Assembly: GCF_050436995.1 (NCBI RefSeq)
Contig: NC_134754.1
Span: 7,309,001 to 7,373,000, forward strand
Direction of reading: 5' to 3'
Length of the DNA stretch: 64,000 nt
Origin: Anticarsia gemmatalis
Lineage: Eukaryota > Arthropoda > Insecta > Lepidoptera > Erebidae
Shown in pieces: positions 23,865 through 37,836 of the stretch. Both the position numbers and the translations under genes were made by a program. The first letter of the stretch is position 1. Every line of letters begins with the position of its first letter. Under the pieces are notes generated by a model that did no database searches, was not told the origin of the DNA, and worked only from the letters and a program-made list of their open reading frames with translations.

Positions 23865-23968
23865 TATAAAAGGATATCGAGACGTGGGGGTTTCCGAAAC
23901 ACTCAAGAGTTTTCTAGATAAAATTACACGTATATTTTTATCTGTTTTCCGATAATATTGAAGCGAAG
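23865..23968 (+). promoter_or_regulatory. Candidate TATA promoter with leader exon
   Basis: TATAAAAGG at 23865-23873 is a strong TATA box. The expected start is near 23896-23903 (aaacactcaag). A donor GCGAAG|gtaggt ends a possible leader exon at 23968. No ATG is present in the leader. No downstream coding exon was identified. Confidence 0.3.
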
Positions 23969-26344
23969 GTAGGTGAAAGTTTAATCTGTCTGTCATTCGA
24001 ACGACACTGAAGTGCGTAGTCGATTTTATCTTGACAACCGTCAGGTAACGCGTGAAACTTGAGACGATTGTTTGACATTTAGACGTCGCCGAAGTAACTC
24101 GCTGCCCTGAAGTAATATATATTTAAAACTTGCTCGTTAAATATTTATGGCCTCGATCCCCGGAAAATTTTATGACTAATTTGGACTTTCTTTAAGGTAA
24201 GGGTCCACTTATCGATGTCGCATTACGCTTATCAACTGTTTGATATAATCACTGTAATTTATCATTCTCCAATCACGTTTTCAAGCATTTTTATTGATGG
24301 TCGCGCATTATTTTATCAAAACACTATATCCAGTTTTTCAGAATTTATTCAAATCCTTATATTGGAGTTGGGCCATAGATGTAAAAATAGTATAAGTTAA
24401 TCTGTTGCATCACACCAAATTTCTGCTAATTATATGAAAAATCATATGCGTAAAATCCACATGGGGAAAGTTAAAATTGTATTAAGGAAAATTTTAGCTT
24501 TCAAGATATATATTATTCCGTTAAACCTAGGAAGCCGCATATATTATGTAATATTCGCAAAACGCATACTTAGTGTAAAGCCACCCTTAAGATGGGATCC
24601 ACGCGGCAAGATGTTATAAGTAAGGTTGTAAAACATTTTTATAGGCTATACCTTAAAATAGGTTCCGTATGTGCAGACATTACCAACAGGTCGGTCAGGT
24701 ATTATGTTTGTTTCTATTGACTATACATTGGATATGTCTTCATACGAACGGTTAAATAGTAGATATAATCTCTCTGAAGGTTTAACTTAAAACCGGCCAG
24801 ATTAAATGTATAGTAATAAAACCTAAATTGTGGATATAATAGTGTTGCAAAATGATTCAATGTATTTTTCCAGCAATGAATTTGTTTTCCCAACATAATG
24901 TCAACCCTGGGTTTTCAATGCGGTCCCCCAGAGGCTCTACATCTAAGTTAGGTTTAAGTTAGAGCTGGCTCTGTCGCGTTATATGTGTCTCTCGCGGCAC
25001 ATTCAACAAGGAATTTTTGGACAACGTGCACACCGCATCTCGATAATGCTTTTCAAAACAACCTGCATAAAAAATGATGCTCTAAAGTTCAAAACAATGT
25101 CATAAAATATCCAATATTGTAACTACGAAGAAAGGTATTCAATTGAAATTGTAGAATGTCAAGTTGAAAATATTTTATGAAAAGAGACAAAAGCGACCCC
25201 GGCCCGACCGTATCACGTACCTTTCTCGCTTGGAAATGCACAAAATAAAACACCAAACAAAGAATACGAAACTGGTCTGCAATCGTAAAGTAGCCGGTCG
25301 CCAACATATATGCAAATGCGCTGAATTTAAAATTCAATTGATTCATTTCGAAACTGAAATGTCTAGGAATAAACCATTCCCATTAGCCGGGCGTGCGAGC
25401 AACACTAGAACTGTCAATTTGCTTTATTAATTAGTGAGACTGGCGCTAAAATAATCGCAATTAAATATTCAAATTTGGTAGTGCAGAGACGTGTCGTTGC
25501 AGCGGCGGCGGGCTCTCGCGCTGTCAGGACTTGCATTCGGCTTGTCGGTGAAATGAACATGTCTGGGTCGTGGTATTCCAGGAATAGCGTCGAACGGGAC
25601 AGGTCAAACGGAAATAAAGCAAGCTGCACTCAGCGAAGTTTGGACATGTCTGATAGCTTTACTGGCGGCTCGTGAATAAAATACATGCTATTTCTGCCTA
25701 CCTTTTTCATTCCGCTATTTCATTCGTGCACTATTCCAATTGTCGTCCATCGTAGTTTTGTGTTTCATTACTTTTTCTTGGCTATGTCCGTTTTTCGTTT
25801 TCAAAATGCATGGTTTTACAAAGACAGAAAATGGACTATAGATACTCTTGTCATTCTGACAAACGCAGAGAGTTTGTGTAATTGAAGTTGCACACATTTT
25901 TTTTATTAAAAGCATCAGTTTACCTGCAATAGAACGAAGTTCCTGGTTTATTAACATTCAAGGTTACGAATGGCGCCCACCATGGGGTCATAGGCGTTGG
26001 CATAAATTGCGGTCTCGTAGCGTGCATTATCCTTTTGATACCACATGCGGTCATGACAAGAATATTTCATCTTTTCTTCAAGTATAATAAGCTGTTGATG
26101 CCATAATTGTCACTGTTGTCACAACCGTTTTAATATTAATGGATGTAGAAATGTCTTCAAACAATTTAGCAACTGATATTCAAAAACAATTACAGGACAT
26201 ATCCAGTGAACAACAAAAATATGACAGTACGTAACCTCCACATGATGTGGTAGCATGTCATCTGATAACAATTGCAAAACCAATATAAATTTCTTGGCAG
26301 AGGCGGCTGGGTTATAAGAAAATGTATTATGAAAGCGAGCGGTT
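23969..26344. other. No recognised feature
   Basis: Only short, low-complexity open frames without splice context. A GC-richer island at 25490-25560 is unassigned. Confidence 0.5.
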
Positions 26345-26440
26345 TTATTGTGTGGCAGTAAAACGGAAGAATTTGCATCGGGAATCGAACCAGACACTTG
26401 CAAATCGACGATCGTAAAACGATCCCGCATCGGTCACCGG
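26345..26440 (-). repeat. tRNA-derived SINE head or tRNA pseudogene fragment
   Basis: The minus strand carries a perfect pol III B box (GGTTCGATTCC, plus coordinates 26381-26391). About 55 nt before it is an A-box-like TGACCGATGCGG, with a GATCG...CGATC stem between them. The T stem is imperfect and no closed acceptor stem is visible, so it is not a functional tRNA. Confidence 0.5.
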
Positions 26441-29047
26441 CTTCATGAATAAAACGTTATTTGGTACCGACCGTTGAAAAAATGTAAAGAAAAACACTTG
26501 CGATTCCAAGTACAGATTTGTACTATTATAGAATCTGGGTATAAAAACCAGTGTGATTTTAGGGCAGCAGTTTGGGCTGTGTTGATAAAAAAGATACAAG
26601 AAGAATGTATATAAGTAGTGTACATACGTAATATGGTCGCATGTGTGTGTGAGCACTGCAGGAGTCACGTTCAGGCAATATTTGCTGTATAAAATTCAGC
26701 AACTGAGTCGGCGCTGTGTGTAATGTATACTCATCACATGTGCTGCTGCAGGATTTTTTATATCCGCATAAAATAGGTACACTGTTAAATAATTTCTCTA
26801 TACTTTTGACATTTGTTTGTCTATCCAAATGCGTCGGCCATTTTGTACAAAATTATATTACTATTATGGTTATTTTCTCGGTATTGTGGATTTTCTACCT
26901 GAATTAACTGGTTATTGAATTAAGTATAAATACTCGCGATGACCGATACGAATGTTAAGAGTTACTACACTACACAAAAGAATACCATCTCTGTAAAACG
27001 TTTCTTTTTCATAACAACGCCCTCCGTAAACTTAACAGTGACATTGTAATACATATAAGTTAATCTAAAGTTGGCTAAACTTTTCTGAGAACGACTTGAA
27101 TTTGCTCATTAGCTCGAAGCACAGCAGCCATGGTTACACAAAGTATATATTTATTCGTAGTTAAACAACAATTTGAGTGTTATTTAACTTAACCGAACCG
27201 CGAGCGACTCATGCCGCTAACACGAGATTCAGAAAGTTATTATGAACTCGACACATTGCCCGGCTAATTCAGAACACACGTTGTTACAATATTTGAGCAG
27301 GAATGTTGGATGCGAGTTTTAATAAATGCCTCATCTACGTTCACTGGTAAAACGTGTCAGTTGCCATACATACAACTTTTAATGGACGGACTTCTCTACA
27401 GCAAATGTCACTGCAGAAAATAAATAAAACAACGTCACGCATTACGGCATTTACAAAAAGGGTTTTTGTTTGAAGGCGACAGTCTTCTGTAACGTCGGGA
27501 ATTGAATCAAGCTTACTGGAGTGTGTCGAGTCCCTAGTTATACGTTGGCAGACGTACAAGTAAACGTTGGTGAATAAACAAGAAGAGATATCTGTAAGTT
27601 TCGCTATCAAGCTCGGGCCACTCGATTCCACTTTACGCATTACACCAATTAGTTCGGTACATTAGGAAGTCCGGAACATAGTTACTGAGCAAACAGAGTG
27701 TCTAATTAAAAAGTTTTTCCTTCGGTAACGAGGATGGACGTGTTCGTAACGTTAGATTGATGTTTGATTGAGTAGAGCAAGTTTTCCACCTGTGTCTGCC
27801 TTCAATGTTCCTTCTAAAGAACTTTGTTTCCAACTCCAAATCACTTTTAGTTGATAAGTGTGGAGTAATCGAGTTGATAGACATCTTAATACTTAGTACG
27901 AAGCACTGTTTGGCTGTAAATCTGGGTCGCTCGCTTATTAGTCTTTGAATTTGCGTGAGTGTTTATAAATTAATTTGTTTGTTACAAGTTATTGTTCGTT
28001 ATTGTATAAAATACAGGTCGAAGTGGCTTATTTATTTCTGGAAGTTTAGAATCTGTCCCAGAAAATAGGTAGTGACATTTAAGTTATGGATACCTACTGG
28101 CTTCTATTTAAAGTCGTGACTGCGAGGTCGCTCGGGTTGCCCGTATTTATACTTTTCAAGATGTTCTTGGCAACCTTTCTCTGGCATATAAAAGAAAATA
28201 AAGCATACATATATATTTTATTTCTTTAAATATCCAAATATATCATAAAAATAACCGAAATTACATACATTTAAGTACTCGTGGTCTTGGATATGTAAAA
28301 ACTGACTTGGAGTTTTGTACATATAAAATCTGAAAAATTTAATTAATACTAATAACTAATGTAATGTTCATGCCAAATAAAATGGTCGGATAATTGGGAC
28401 TTGCTTTATGACAGTATCAGCAAAAATGTGTTCCAAGTGTGCGATCGATCCATCAATTTGATAAGGTTAGTTCTGCTAGTTCATCTTAACTGACTGACGT
28501 CGGTACATGGTTTGCTTTGCAGGCAACCAAGAAGCTTCATAATTAAATATAGTTTGCGCATAATATAACAGAAATCTGCAACCTAACGAAATCAAAGAAA
28601 TTGTAATTAACTATAGACAAGTAAGCAGTCTAATTTTTTTCTCATATTTGTAATTCCAAAACAATATTATATAATTAGAGTTAATCTAACAATATGTAAG
28701 TATTTTTGCCGGTATTTCATGTATACTACGAGGACGTTAAACGTTCACCGTTCAATCTTGACGAAATTAGTGTTTTAGAATAATAAACAAAATCGTTTAA
28801 ATAAATAATTATTTCATCATGATATTGTAGATAAGGTTCAGACTCGTCACAGAGCGTTGCTATCACTATGATGGCACCGAACTCACAAATCACACCCCTT
28901 ATGTATTTCAAATAAACTTCCCTATCATATAGTGTTGTAACAGTGTAATTGTAATTGAATCATTTGCATATTAAATTCAAGTGATTAATAGTTCCGCAGG
29001 GAATAGCGTCGTTTATTAAATTATGTTTTTGTCGATGCTTTAAAATA
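26441..29047. other. No recognised feature
   Basis: AT-rich intergenic DNA with chance frames of up to about 100 codons and no recognisable domain. Confidence 0.5.
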
Positions 29048-29319
29048 CTGGCTAACCCGCGCAACCTCGCTTGGGTCACTGAAGAGAGAATGGTTATATA
29101 TTTAATATATAATTTTCCCCGTTTTTGTTACATTTTTCGTTGCTACTCCACTCCTAATGGCCGTAGCGTAATTGTATATAGCCTATAGCCTTCCTCGATA
29201 AATGGGCTATCTAACACTGAAATAATTTTTCAAATCGGACCAAGAGTTCCTGAGATTAGCGTGTTCAAACAAACAAACAAACTCTTCAGCTTTATAATAT
29301 TAGTATAGATTAGTATAGA
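29048..29319 (-). mobile_element. Non-autonomous Helitron (copy 3, reverse orientation)
   Basis: A minus-strand relative of the copy at 13836. It starts TCTATACTAATCTATACTAA and shares the TTTG repeat, the block 'gataaatgggctatctaacactg' in diverged form, and the 3' end GTTAGCCAG followed by T. The 5' terminal ten bases (TCTATACTAA) are duplicated in tandem, which copy 1 does not show. Confidence 0.75.
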
Positions 29320-30330
29320 TTTCAATACATAACTCCGCATAGTTCAGCAGGTTTTATCGGCTCGCTGTGCCTGACTGTAGCGCGCAAAGTTCTTTTTACG
29401 ATCACCTAAAATAAGTAGTTTTGGCGCAAGTCGTTCCCATGATATAGACTTCGTGATATCTAGCCATCACTAGACTTTAAAGGAAATCAATTTTTATACT
29501 GCGGAAGCACGGCATGTTCCAATGTTTAAGGCTTTTTACTGTTTTATGAATAAGCGGTTACATAAATAGGCGTAAAAGAAGTTACTAAGCAGTGGATGGC
29601 TTCTTGCTATATATTTATATCGCTTATATAATGTTTTAAAGCTTTACATATTTATTTAGGGGCCAACTCTAGAATATTTTAATAAAAAAATATTTTGTTA
29701 AATACTTTGCTATGATTTCGTGCGTGAAACTAAACGTTTTTTTTACTACATACACTGTATCAGTATAGAGAAAAATCGGTCAGGTAAATATAGTAGAAAT
29801 AGAGTAAAAATAATAATGAAATATTTTTACAATAGACTAAAAATATCAACTTTGTTTGCATCTATATTATTTATATCTATAAGTATCAATGTAAATATGA
29901 CGTGTGGGTAGTTACCCAAGTATGATATAAACATAATGAACAAAAATATGTCAAGGAAATCTATTTCGAAAGTATGTTCATATAGTAGGAATGTTCACAA
30001 TGGAAGCGAGTGCCTATCGCGGGGGGACACTGGTGTAATTTAATTCCCAGGAACATTGTAAAACGCGGACTGGCCGCAGTAACTCATAACCAGGTGTCGA
30101 GATTTACGTCCACACAATATGTTATAAAAATCCGGCCATTTTATTTAACGGCTCCTCATGATATGGGGTTTATTTGTGTCAGCCTTATTTCTCTTAATAC
30201 TGGGAAAGATGTTTATATTTTTCGACATTGAATAAAATTGTGGGACGGACCGTAATGATGTTCGGGTTGATACTGAAACCCTTATTTTTCTGTTGGAGAC
30301 CAAAACAGCAATTAATTAGAGACTTAACGG
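29320..30330. other. No recognised feature
   Basis: AT-rich DNA with only short chance frames. Confidence 0.5.
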
Positions 30331-30400
30331 CCACCCCATCATTTCCTACCTTCCCACGGGCGTCGTAAGAAGCGACTAAGGGATTATGAGCTACGACAAT
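30331..30400 (+). repeat. Interspersed repeat fragment
   Basis: The core ccttcccacgggcgtcgtaa followed by gaagcgactaagggat is the best-preserved of three copies in the window (others at 6842 and 7558). From memory this block is frequent in moth genomes as part of a retroelement. The family is not determined. Confidence 0.5.
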
Positions 30401-33400
30401 GCCCGTCCATAAACTGTGTAGCGATTATTTACATTGGAAAAGTACAATTCGGTCTTTTGAACACGTTTCAATTTTCTAACATACTTGTTTTACTCTCAAT
30501 GTAACCGAGCGAAAAGTAGCCTTGTGACTTTGACCACATGAATATTATATGAACTTGTTCGTCTTTTGACACGTTGAGGAAAAAAGGTAAAGGAAATCAA
30601 TGATAAATGACATTGCTTTTACGAATTATTTACATTTGCTGGCTGATGGAACTTCAGTTGAATTATATGGAAGAATATTCGTAGAGCAGCCTGAAGTTGA
30701 GTCTTTAAAATAATTCATTTTCTTATATCTGTATTTAAAGACCAGAGATAGACTGTTATAGTATAGTTATAAAACTTGCTAGAATGATTACTTGCTTAAG
30801 CTAGACGTGGCTAGGTAGGCGAGTAAATATGCAAAGCAGCAAGTTTGTAAACTAACCATGTTTATCTTGTTCGTGTATCTAATACTAAGTTGAGGTTCAC
30901 TCGGCGAAAAGTTGTGTAGTGTACGTTACAATGCGTAGGTTAATGTAAGCTGGCCTTACAACTACTTGCACATGTTTACTGGAAACTTTTACTTACTTAT
31001 TATGAGATGTTTAATTGCTTGGAGAAACATACGAGTATATCACTAATGGATCATCAATTAAGGTGCTGATGCACATATGTATACTATGCATGTACTGTCA
31101 GCCCCAAAAGTCGACAAACATATTCAATCTTTCGAAAGCTTTTATTCTGTAGCATGCCTATTATTCCACGGGAAAAACATTTCACATATATTGAAATGTA
31201 CAATTTCATCAATACTAATTGTTTTTGATCAGGTAATTATTAAAAGTTCAAAAAAAGAAGTTTTTCAAATATGAATATGTTCAGCGATTTTTGAGGTACC
31301 GCTGTAACTGTACCTATACCTAATAATATTACGTACTTATTTTAAACACCATCGCGTTATCCATGATGCAACAGTGCAACACATCGTCATTTAAATATAT
31401 ACGTTTGTCTTAAGTATAAACTCAGAGAAGCTTATGCTATGACAATGAAAACATTCAAGTTCACAAGACAAAGAAAAACAAATAAACGCAACAGTAGCTT
31501 AGTCTGTATGTGGTAGGAGTTTCCTTTATTTGTTACAAGGTTTTATGGCAACTTAAAAATATCAAATATCAGCTCGAGTCCTTGGTCTGTAAAACCTTAT
31601 TGCTGTCCATTCGTATCTTGTTAGTTGACTCAGTTAATTAAATTATAACTTGAAAACTTGTTTTCTTTTAATAAATATTTCATTCGCTCTTTCGTTGAAA
31701 ATAATTCTGAAACGAGTTTTGCAGTAATTTTGTAGTAAAATTAATTTGATGGCCGTAATACTTATCTTCTGCCGAAATAAAATTCTAAATATTTTATGTA
31801 TTTCATCTAAAAGTGTAAACACTAAAAACAGTTTTAGAACAAATAATTTCATAGATCTATACATTTTGTAACGGGACAATCTTGTTGCCCAAAAATTTAT
31901 AGAAGTTGAGAATTTACCAATGCATTTGAGATAAGAGTAGACCAAGGAGCGTATTATAAATACCTCAAAGGAAACAGAGCGCTGGGAAGCGATACACTAC
32001 GGGATTATGTAAAAAATCTGCCACGGTCAATAAAGGTGACAAAAATCTACCTATGTAATAGTTACTTAAAACATTAATGAATACATCGTTTTGATAAAAA
32101 TATAATATGTTAGTATAAAGAGTAAGTACCGTTGAGGTTTGCAGCTAATTACTGCGCTTTCATGTTCTTTGTAGTTATTTCACAATTAATGATAGATAAA
32201 TTTAACTATTCGCTGATGTTTTACCTTCGTGTATAAAGCCTGTAGTAAACAAAGGTAACTTATATGAGCCATTATGTTTCAGAGTGATTCGTGTATAAAT
32301 GGCGGCTTCAGTCATTCGCGCTACATCGTGAGCGGGCCACCTGTTTTTAATTATAAATACAGCGGTACCTATTGCCTGTCCGCCGGATTAACCATCCCGA
32401 ATTAAATTAACCCAACATTGGGTGTCAAATTTGTATAGTCATGATACGAATAATAAGGCTTGTTTCTGTTTAATTAAACAATAAAAAAAACAGATATGTG
32501 GTACATAATTTGAGCCTTTTAGAGAAAAATAACGCTGTTTTTTTGGATTCGAAGTTACAAGGCACAAAATACAAAATACTATTTTAAAACAGATTTATTT
32601 GAACCGCGATTTTTTACTATTGTCTCCTGACGGCCGCTTGGAATATTTATTTCGATTAATATACTTATCCGTTTTCAGTGCACCGATTATTTTTGATCTT
32701 GTTGTGGTTAACAAATCCTAGGAACGGACTTTATTTGAATCTTTACGGATTGCCATTTCTGACAACTATCTAAAAGGATTAAACAATGAGCAATGTTTTC
32801 CTAGTAAATATTATTTGCGTTGCCGATATAACAAATTAAAGCGCAAATCTATCTAATCCGAGCCATCTTTATCTTCTAAAAGAAAACATCGTAAGCTTCT
32901 TTATGTAAACATTTATAAGTATTCATTTGAGAAAATCCGTTTTTATGTGGTAGCGGTCTTTGATGTTCAAAGCATTCACTCTGCGTGGGATTTTACTTAT
33001 ACAGATCGGAAACCTTAGGTGTGCAAAGAAAATAAAAAAAAACTTCAATATCTACTTTGTTGATGTTTAGCAAAGCGTTATTTCGCTGTAAAACACTCAG
33101 TCGGATAGGAGTTATTTGGTGGAAACTTTGTATAAATTATGCTAATGCGTTACAGCTGAATGAATTAGCAACGCTATGTTAGTATTTACAGCCCTAGTGC
33201 ACTTTATTTGTACTTTTAACAAATAAGATCTTTTTAATAAGTAAGTACTTTTTTTATTTAAAATACTTAGTAATTAAAATAGTTAAAGCAGTAGTGATTA
33301 ATTGTATCAGTTAAGTCTACAGGAAAATCCCTTTGAGGTAGCGCGCAGCTAATTGTAGTAGTCCTATAAACAGTGCATTAATCACAATATTTGCGAATAC

Positions 33401-35831
33401 GTTATAGAGGGTGTAGGAGAGAGCGGTGGCGGCACTCAGTCGTTCGCAATTAGTTTTTACTGGCGGTAATTAGGGAGGGCCGATTGCGCACAGCTCGTGA
33501 CTGTGCCGGCGACCGCGCAAACACATCAACTTTTTAGAAGCGAACAATGTTCCGTGGAGTTGGATAATTATCGTCTGTGTTTATGAACGAAAATTTGCAT
33601 TGATTTATAATAGACCGATGGAAATGTAGTTTTAATGATGCGTATTAAAATTGAATTAGGTTTGTTTGGTTTTATATTCAGTAGCAGAACTGTTTATTAT
33701 GAAAACTAGTTATTTAGTCTTGCGGTATATTATGTAGAATAAGTGTTGTCAGACTAAAACACAAAAAAGGTAACATTCCTGGCATTCAAACATTTAATTC
33801 GATCTACAAATAAGATATTTGCAAGTAAGTTTTTTGTAATAATTCGTTTTAAAGGTTTATGATTATCGTCCATGTAAAACTTACATTTCTAGATATTTAT
33901 CTACGTATTTTGCAGCAACACAACTTATTGAGGAACTAACTTTACAACTCTACGCGTTCCTAGTTCTACTTTTCCAGTAGGAAAGTACCAAAAAATAAAA
34001 GTTGCCGTCATCGCCACATGCGAATTGGAATTAGCAAGAGCTCGTTGTATCGGGGACCAAACTTTATTTACATTGAAAATTGCACCTTATTGTTGTCCTC
34101 GAAGGTATATATTGGTGTATCGGTTCGAATCGATATCGGCCCGAAGCCCGAAATGTAGAAGTTTAAATGGAACACGTTATATTCCAGCATGTCATTTGTT
34201 TACGTATTGAGTACCGTTAATCGATCCTAATGAAAAACAGAACTTTTTAATATCGCTTTCAGACATTTGCTTTGATATGAGTATGAGCCGACGTTTGGGG
34301 AAATTCGTTTTTATTTAATTTTGCAGCGAGATTTTGAAGTAGAGCGAAATAATATTTGCAAAGTGCAATAACTCGGCATCAAATAGTAATTAGCTGTTTA
34401 TTAGTTCAGAGCTCGCATAACTAGCTGTTAGATAATTTATTCCCGGCTTAAACGTGAAAATCAGCTTGTTTCATAATCTAAATGTGTGTAATGCGCTGGT
34501 TTGGACGATAGATGGCGGCACTTATTACCGACAGACATGAATTATAGACACAACGTGGGATACCTGGACTACTAAATAGCTAATTCATTTAAGGTGAGCG
34601 CTGAACTAGCCAGCAGTATTCCTATTTATTTCCTATGAGAGTACCTCACTGAGATAATAAGGAGCTAACTAGAGCAATTTCGTAAGATTGTAGTACCAGA
34701 GACAGGGATTCTATATTAATTTATATATCTTTATATACTTTGTTTGTAGTACTGAAGTATTTCATTAAAGGTTATGAAACAGTTACGTAAAAGCTGTTTG
34801 GGGCTTCAATGAAACACTTCATCTAAAGATAACTTCGATCACTATTGTGTCTAAATACAAAGACTGGAAATAGACTGACCTTTGAAGTTTTCTATGCCTC
34901 TTGAATCAAAGTTCCGTTTTTATATTAATTTCCAATGGCCATGTTTCCTGTCACTTCGTATCGCCCACATCTTTTGTTAATCTGAGTAATATGTTATTTT
35001 AGGAAAATATATGATAAATTAAATTGCAATTGAACGACATGTTTTCTTGATTTGTTATTTATTAACAGACGCCATCATAGATTAAAAGGTTTACGCGGGT
35101 GATGTAATCTTTAAAATTAAATTTTATACGAAGATTTAAAATTGTCATTATTTTATTTGTAACTAGTTTCTATTGCCTTCGTAAGAGACCGGTCGTAACC
35201 AATAGCCGGGTCGATATTTAGTTGTATCGACAAATAAATATAAACTTTTTTTTGCAGATTCGCCGATTCGGTCGAAATGTATTTATTTATTTAAGCCTTC
35301 ATTATGCCCTTATAACTAAAAGTAACTTTCATTTATATTTATATTCGTATTCACTATATACTTCATGCATATATTAAGATATTTAAAATGTCGAAATTAT
35401 TCGTCGAATAAAAGAAGCAGAAATGAATAAAGCATTGAAAATATTTCCTTCCTAAAAATAGAACATTGTGAAATAATAGTTAGCTCTACTTATGAGTGTA
35501 AGAGCAGCTAAACGTAGAACGAAGTGAGAACGCCTCGAGCACATTGTTTGGAACTGAAATGGAGCTTTAAAGTAGCCCGAGATGCTAAAGTGATTGTTAA
35601 TTAGTGCTCCGTCAACCTTCATGCCGACAACGGATTATGGATTAAAAGAAGACTTTGCTCTGAAAATTGTTTGGAATGCTTCAGCCGTTATGAATTTAAT
35701 AGAAATATCCGATACTAATAGCTGCTTCCTATATATTATTATGACATAATATAAATTGGGGCATCTTGTTGGTAACTATACTAAGCCATTAAAAATATCA
35801 AAGTTATTATTATGTACGTCTCTTTTATATC
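30401..35831. other. No gene recognised; one GC-rich block
   Basis: Mostly AT-rich. A GC-rich block at 33410-33545 contains a TCAGTCG initiator-like motif at 33436 on the plus strand but no linked exon. The rest holds nothing I can assign. Confidence 0.5.
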
Positions 35832-36548
35832 TCGGGACTATAGAGTCCCGGACATTTGGAAGGCGTGCGTGGGGCCGAAGCCAACACGTAGAGGCCCTTT
35901 TTAGACGGCTTTAATCTTTAAATAAATGTATGGTGTCACAATCCGGTGATTATCCCTATTTACACTATAAAATGCACCCAAGGACAATCACCGGACTGTG
36001 TGGAACTATGGCAAAACTAATGGGAAAAAACTACTTGGGCTATCGGGATGGGGTGTTTATGGACTGGAAACCAGGGGATCTATGGGGACTATGGCGCCTG
36101 CCGATAACAATGTTAAAAACATGTAAAAATGGCAGGCGGAGACTTGCCAACTCACAAACTGGGCCACCCTAAACAAGTCGCATAAATAGCAACAAGGGGG
36201 CAACAGGGACGTGAGCGGCTGAAGGACGGAGTGGCCTCGCTGGACGTTAAACTCAGATCACTTGCTCCCTGAGGGTCCGGCATCACTGGCCCACTAGCCA
36301 CTTACGCTCAGCATCCGTCCTCCGAGCAGAGTGGGAGCTCTGCTCTCGCGACTCCACTCTGGACGGCCAATGAAGGCAAGCCAGAGGCGGGGGACCGCTT
36401 CCTCGTCAGTTTTCACTCCGACCAGCCAACTAAGGCAAGCCGGAGATGAGGAAGGGTGACTTCCCCCTGGAGCACTCAGGTACCGCGGGGTCGCTACTCC
36501 CCGTCACCTCGCCTCAAGGTGCCCTGCGGGCTTATTATTATTATTATA
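35832..36548 (+). mobile_element. 5'-truncated retrotransposon tail with TTA repeat
   Basis: A GC-rich block in AT-rich surroundings. It begins near the perfect hairpin CGGGACT-ATAG-AGTCCCG (35832-35849) and ends in a (TTA)n tail (36532-36548). The second half (36160-36530) has paired motifs such as 'aaggcaagcc' repeated at 36373 and 36431. The microsatellite tail and abrupt composition change fit the 3' end of a non-LTR element. The 80-codon frame at 35930-36172 shows no known domain. No target-site duplication was found, so the left limit is uncertain. Confidence 0.5.
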
Positions 36549-37799
36549 AGGAGTATTGCTCTGCTATGTTTTAAAGTAAAATTCGATTGAACAGACAGAT
36601 GTTTAGAATACGTACGTATGTAATTAAAAGTGACTAAATTACAAAGTATCGAGTATGGGGTAGATATTAAACCAATACTACTTTTACCACTAAATGCCAG
36701 TATACGACAAAACGTTACCCGTTTCTTACTTTTTAAATATTTTTGCTAATTTTCCATCACCGTAATAGGAAAAATATTAAAGCAAATTGTGTCCTTATTA
36801 TTTTCCAATCGCTTTTGGCACCTTCACTCTTCATTAAATACTTATTTAAAATTAAACGTTCCAGACTGTCTTTGTTTTGTGAAGCTCAGTCAGTGTCAAT
36901 AAATTGTTGGAGCGAGTGCGGCCGATGCAATTTTTACAAAACGGAAAAAGCAAACTTGTTATTCGAGAATCCACCAATTGGTAGTGTATTTATTCTTTTG
37001 CGCTGTTCGCAATGCAATTTACGGGGAAGGCGCAAACAAACAGAGTGCTATCGATTAGTTTGTCTATTATAATACCACTTTTGTTATTATTACACGCAAT
37101 CTACAATATTGAAGTTATTTTCTTCTCGGTTGAAAATAAATATTGCCTGAAAGAAGCTTTTATAAAAATGCAATTTTTCAGTACAATATATTTTCTCTTC
37201 GCAGAGTTTTCTAGGTAGATGAGTTTTTTGGCTATCACTTCCAATTTTGGACAATCCAACTCGTTTCTTTTTTAGATGTAGGCTGAAGCTAACATTTTAG
37301 ATAGGTCGTTAGTGCTTTGATAGCTCAGCCTCTATTGCATTGGACCTGATACAACTTGCATTGTACCTACCTATACCGCACAATATAAGACCAGTAAAAA
37401 AATACGAATATTAATTTTGTTAAAGATAAAGTTATAAAAATATGGTTTGTAAGAGAAATAACTAGTTAAGGTTTAAACATTTTAAGGGCTTTATGGATGA
37501 TTACAAAATTTGCGGCTATTTTAAAGTTCCTCACATACATGTACTGCTTTTTTCACGGTTCTATTCGTGTTATGGAATTCAAGTGACAGATTTAAGGGTA
37601 TCTTTGAAAGTTTCCTTTGATGCCGTCCCTTAAGCCATTCTTTTTATTCACTCAGGTATGCTGAAAGTTGGTGAAGATATAGGCATTGGTGCGACCCGAA
37701 GAGTATCTTCGTACATTTTTTCGAGGGGGCAATGTTTCAGGCTTGCATGCCGTAGGTGGGTAATGTAATTCATGATACCGACTGAGACCGCGTTGTGCC
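36549..37799. other. No recognised feature
   Basis: AT-rich DNA. The 109-codon plus frame at 36743-37072 shows no domain or splice support. Confidence 0.5.
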
Positions 37800-37809
37800 G
37801 TATCGGGAC

Positions 37810-37836
37810 GTGACGTCACGGCCGCCATTACACGTG
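37810..37836. promoter_or_regulatory. Palindromic CRE and E-box
   Basis: A full CREB-type palindrome GTGACGTCAC (37810-37819) and a CACGTG E-box (37831-37836) lie 11 bp apart in a GC-rich patch. Such motifs can occur by chance; function is inference. Confidence 0.3.
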
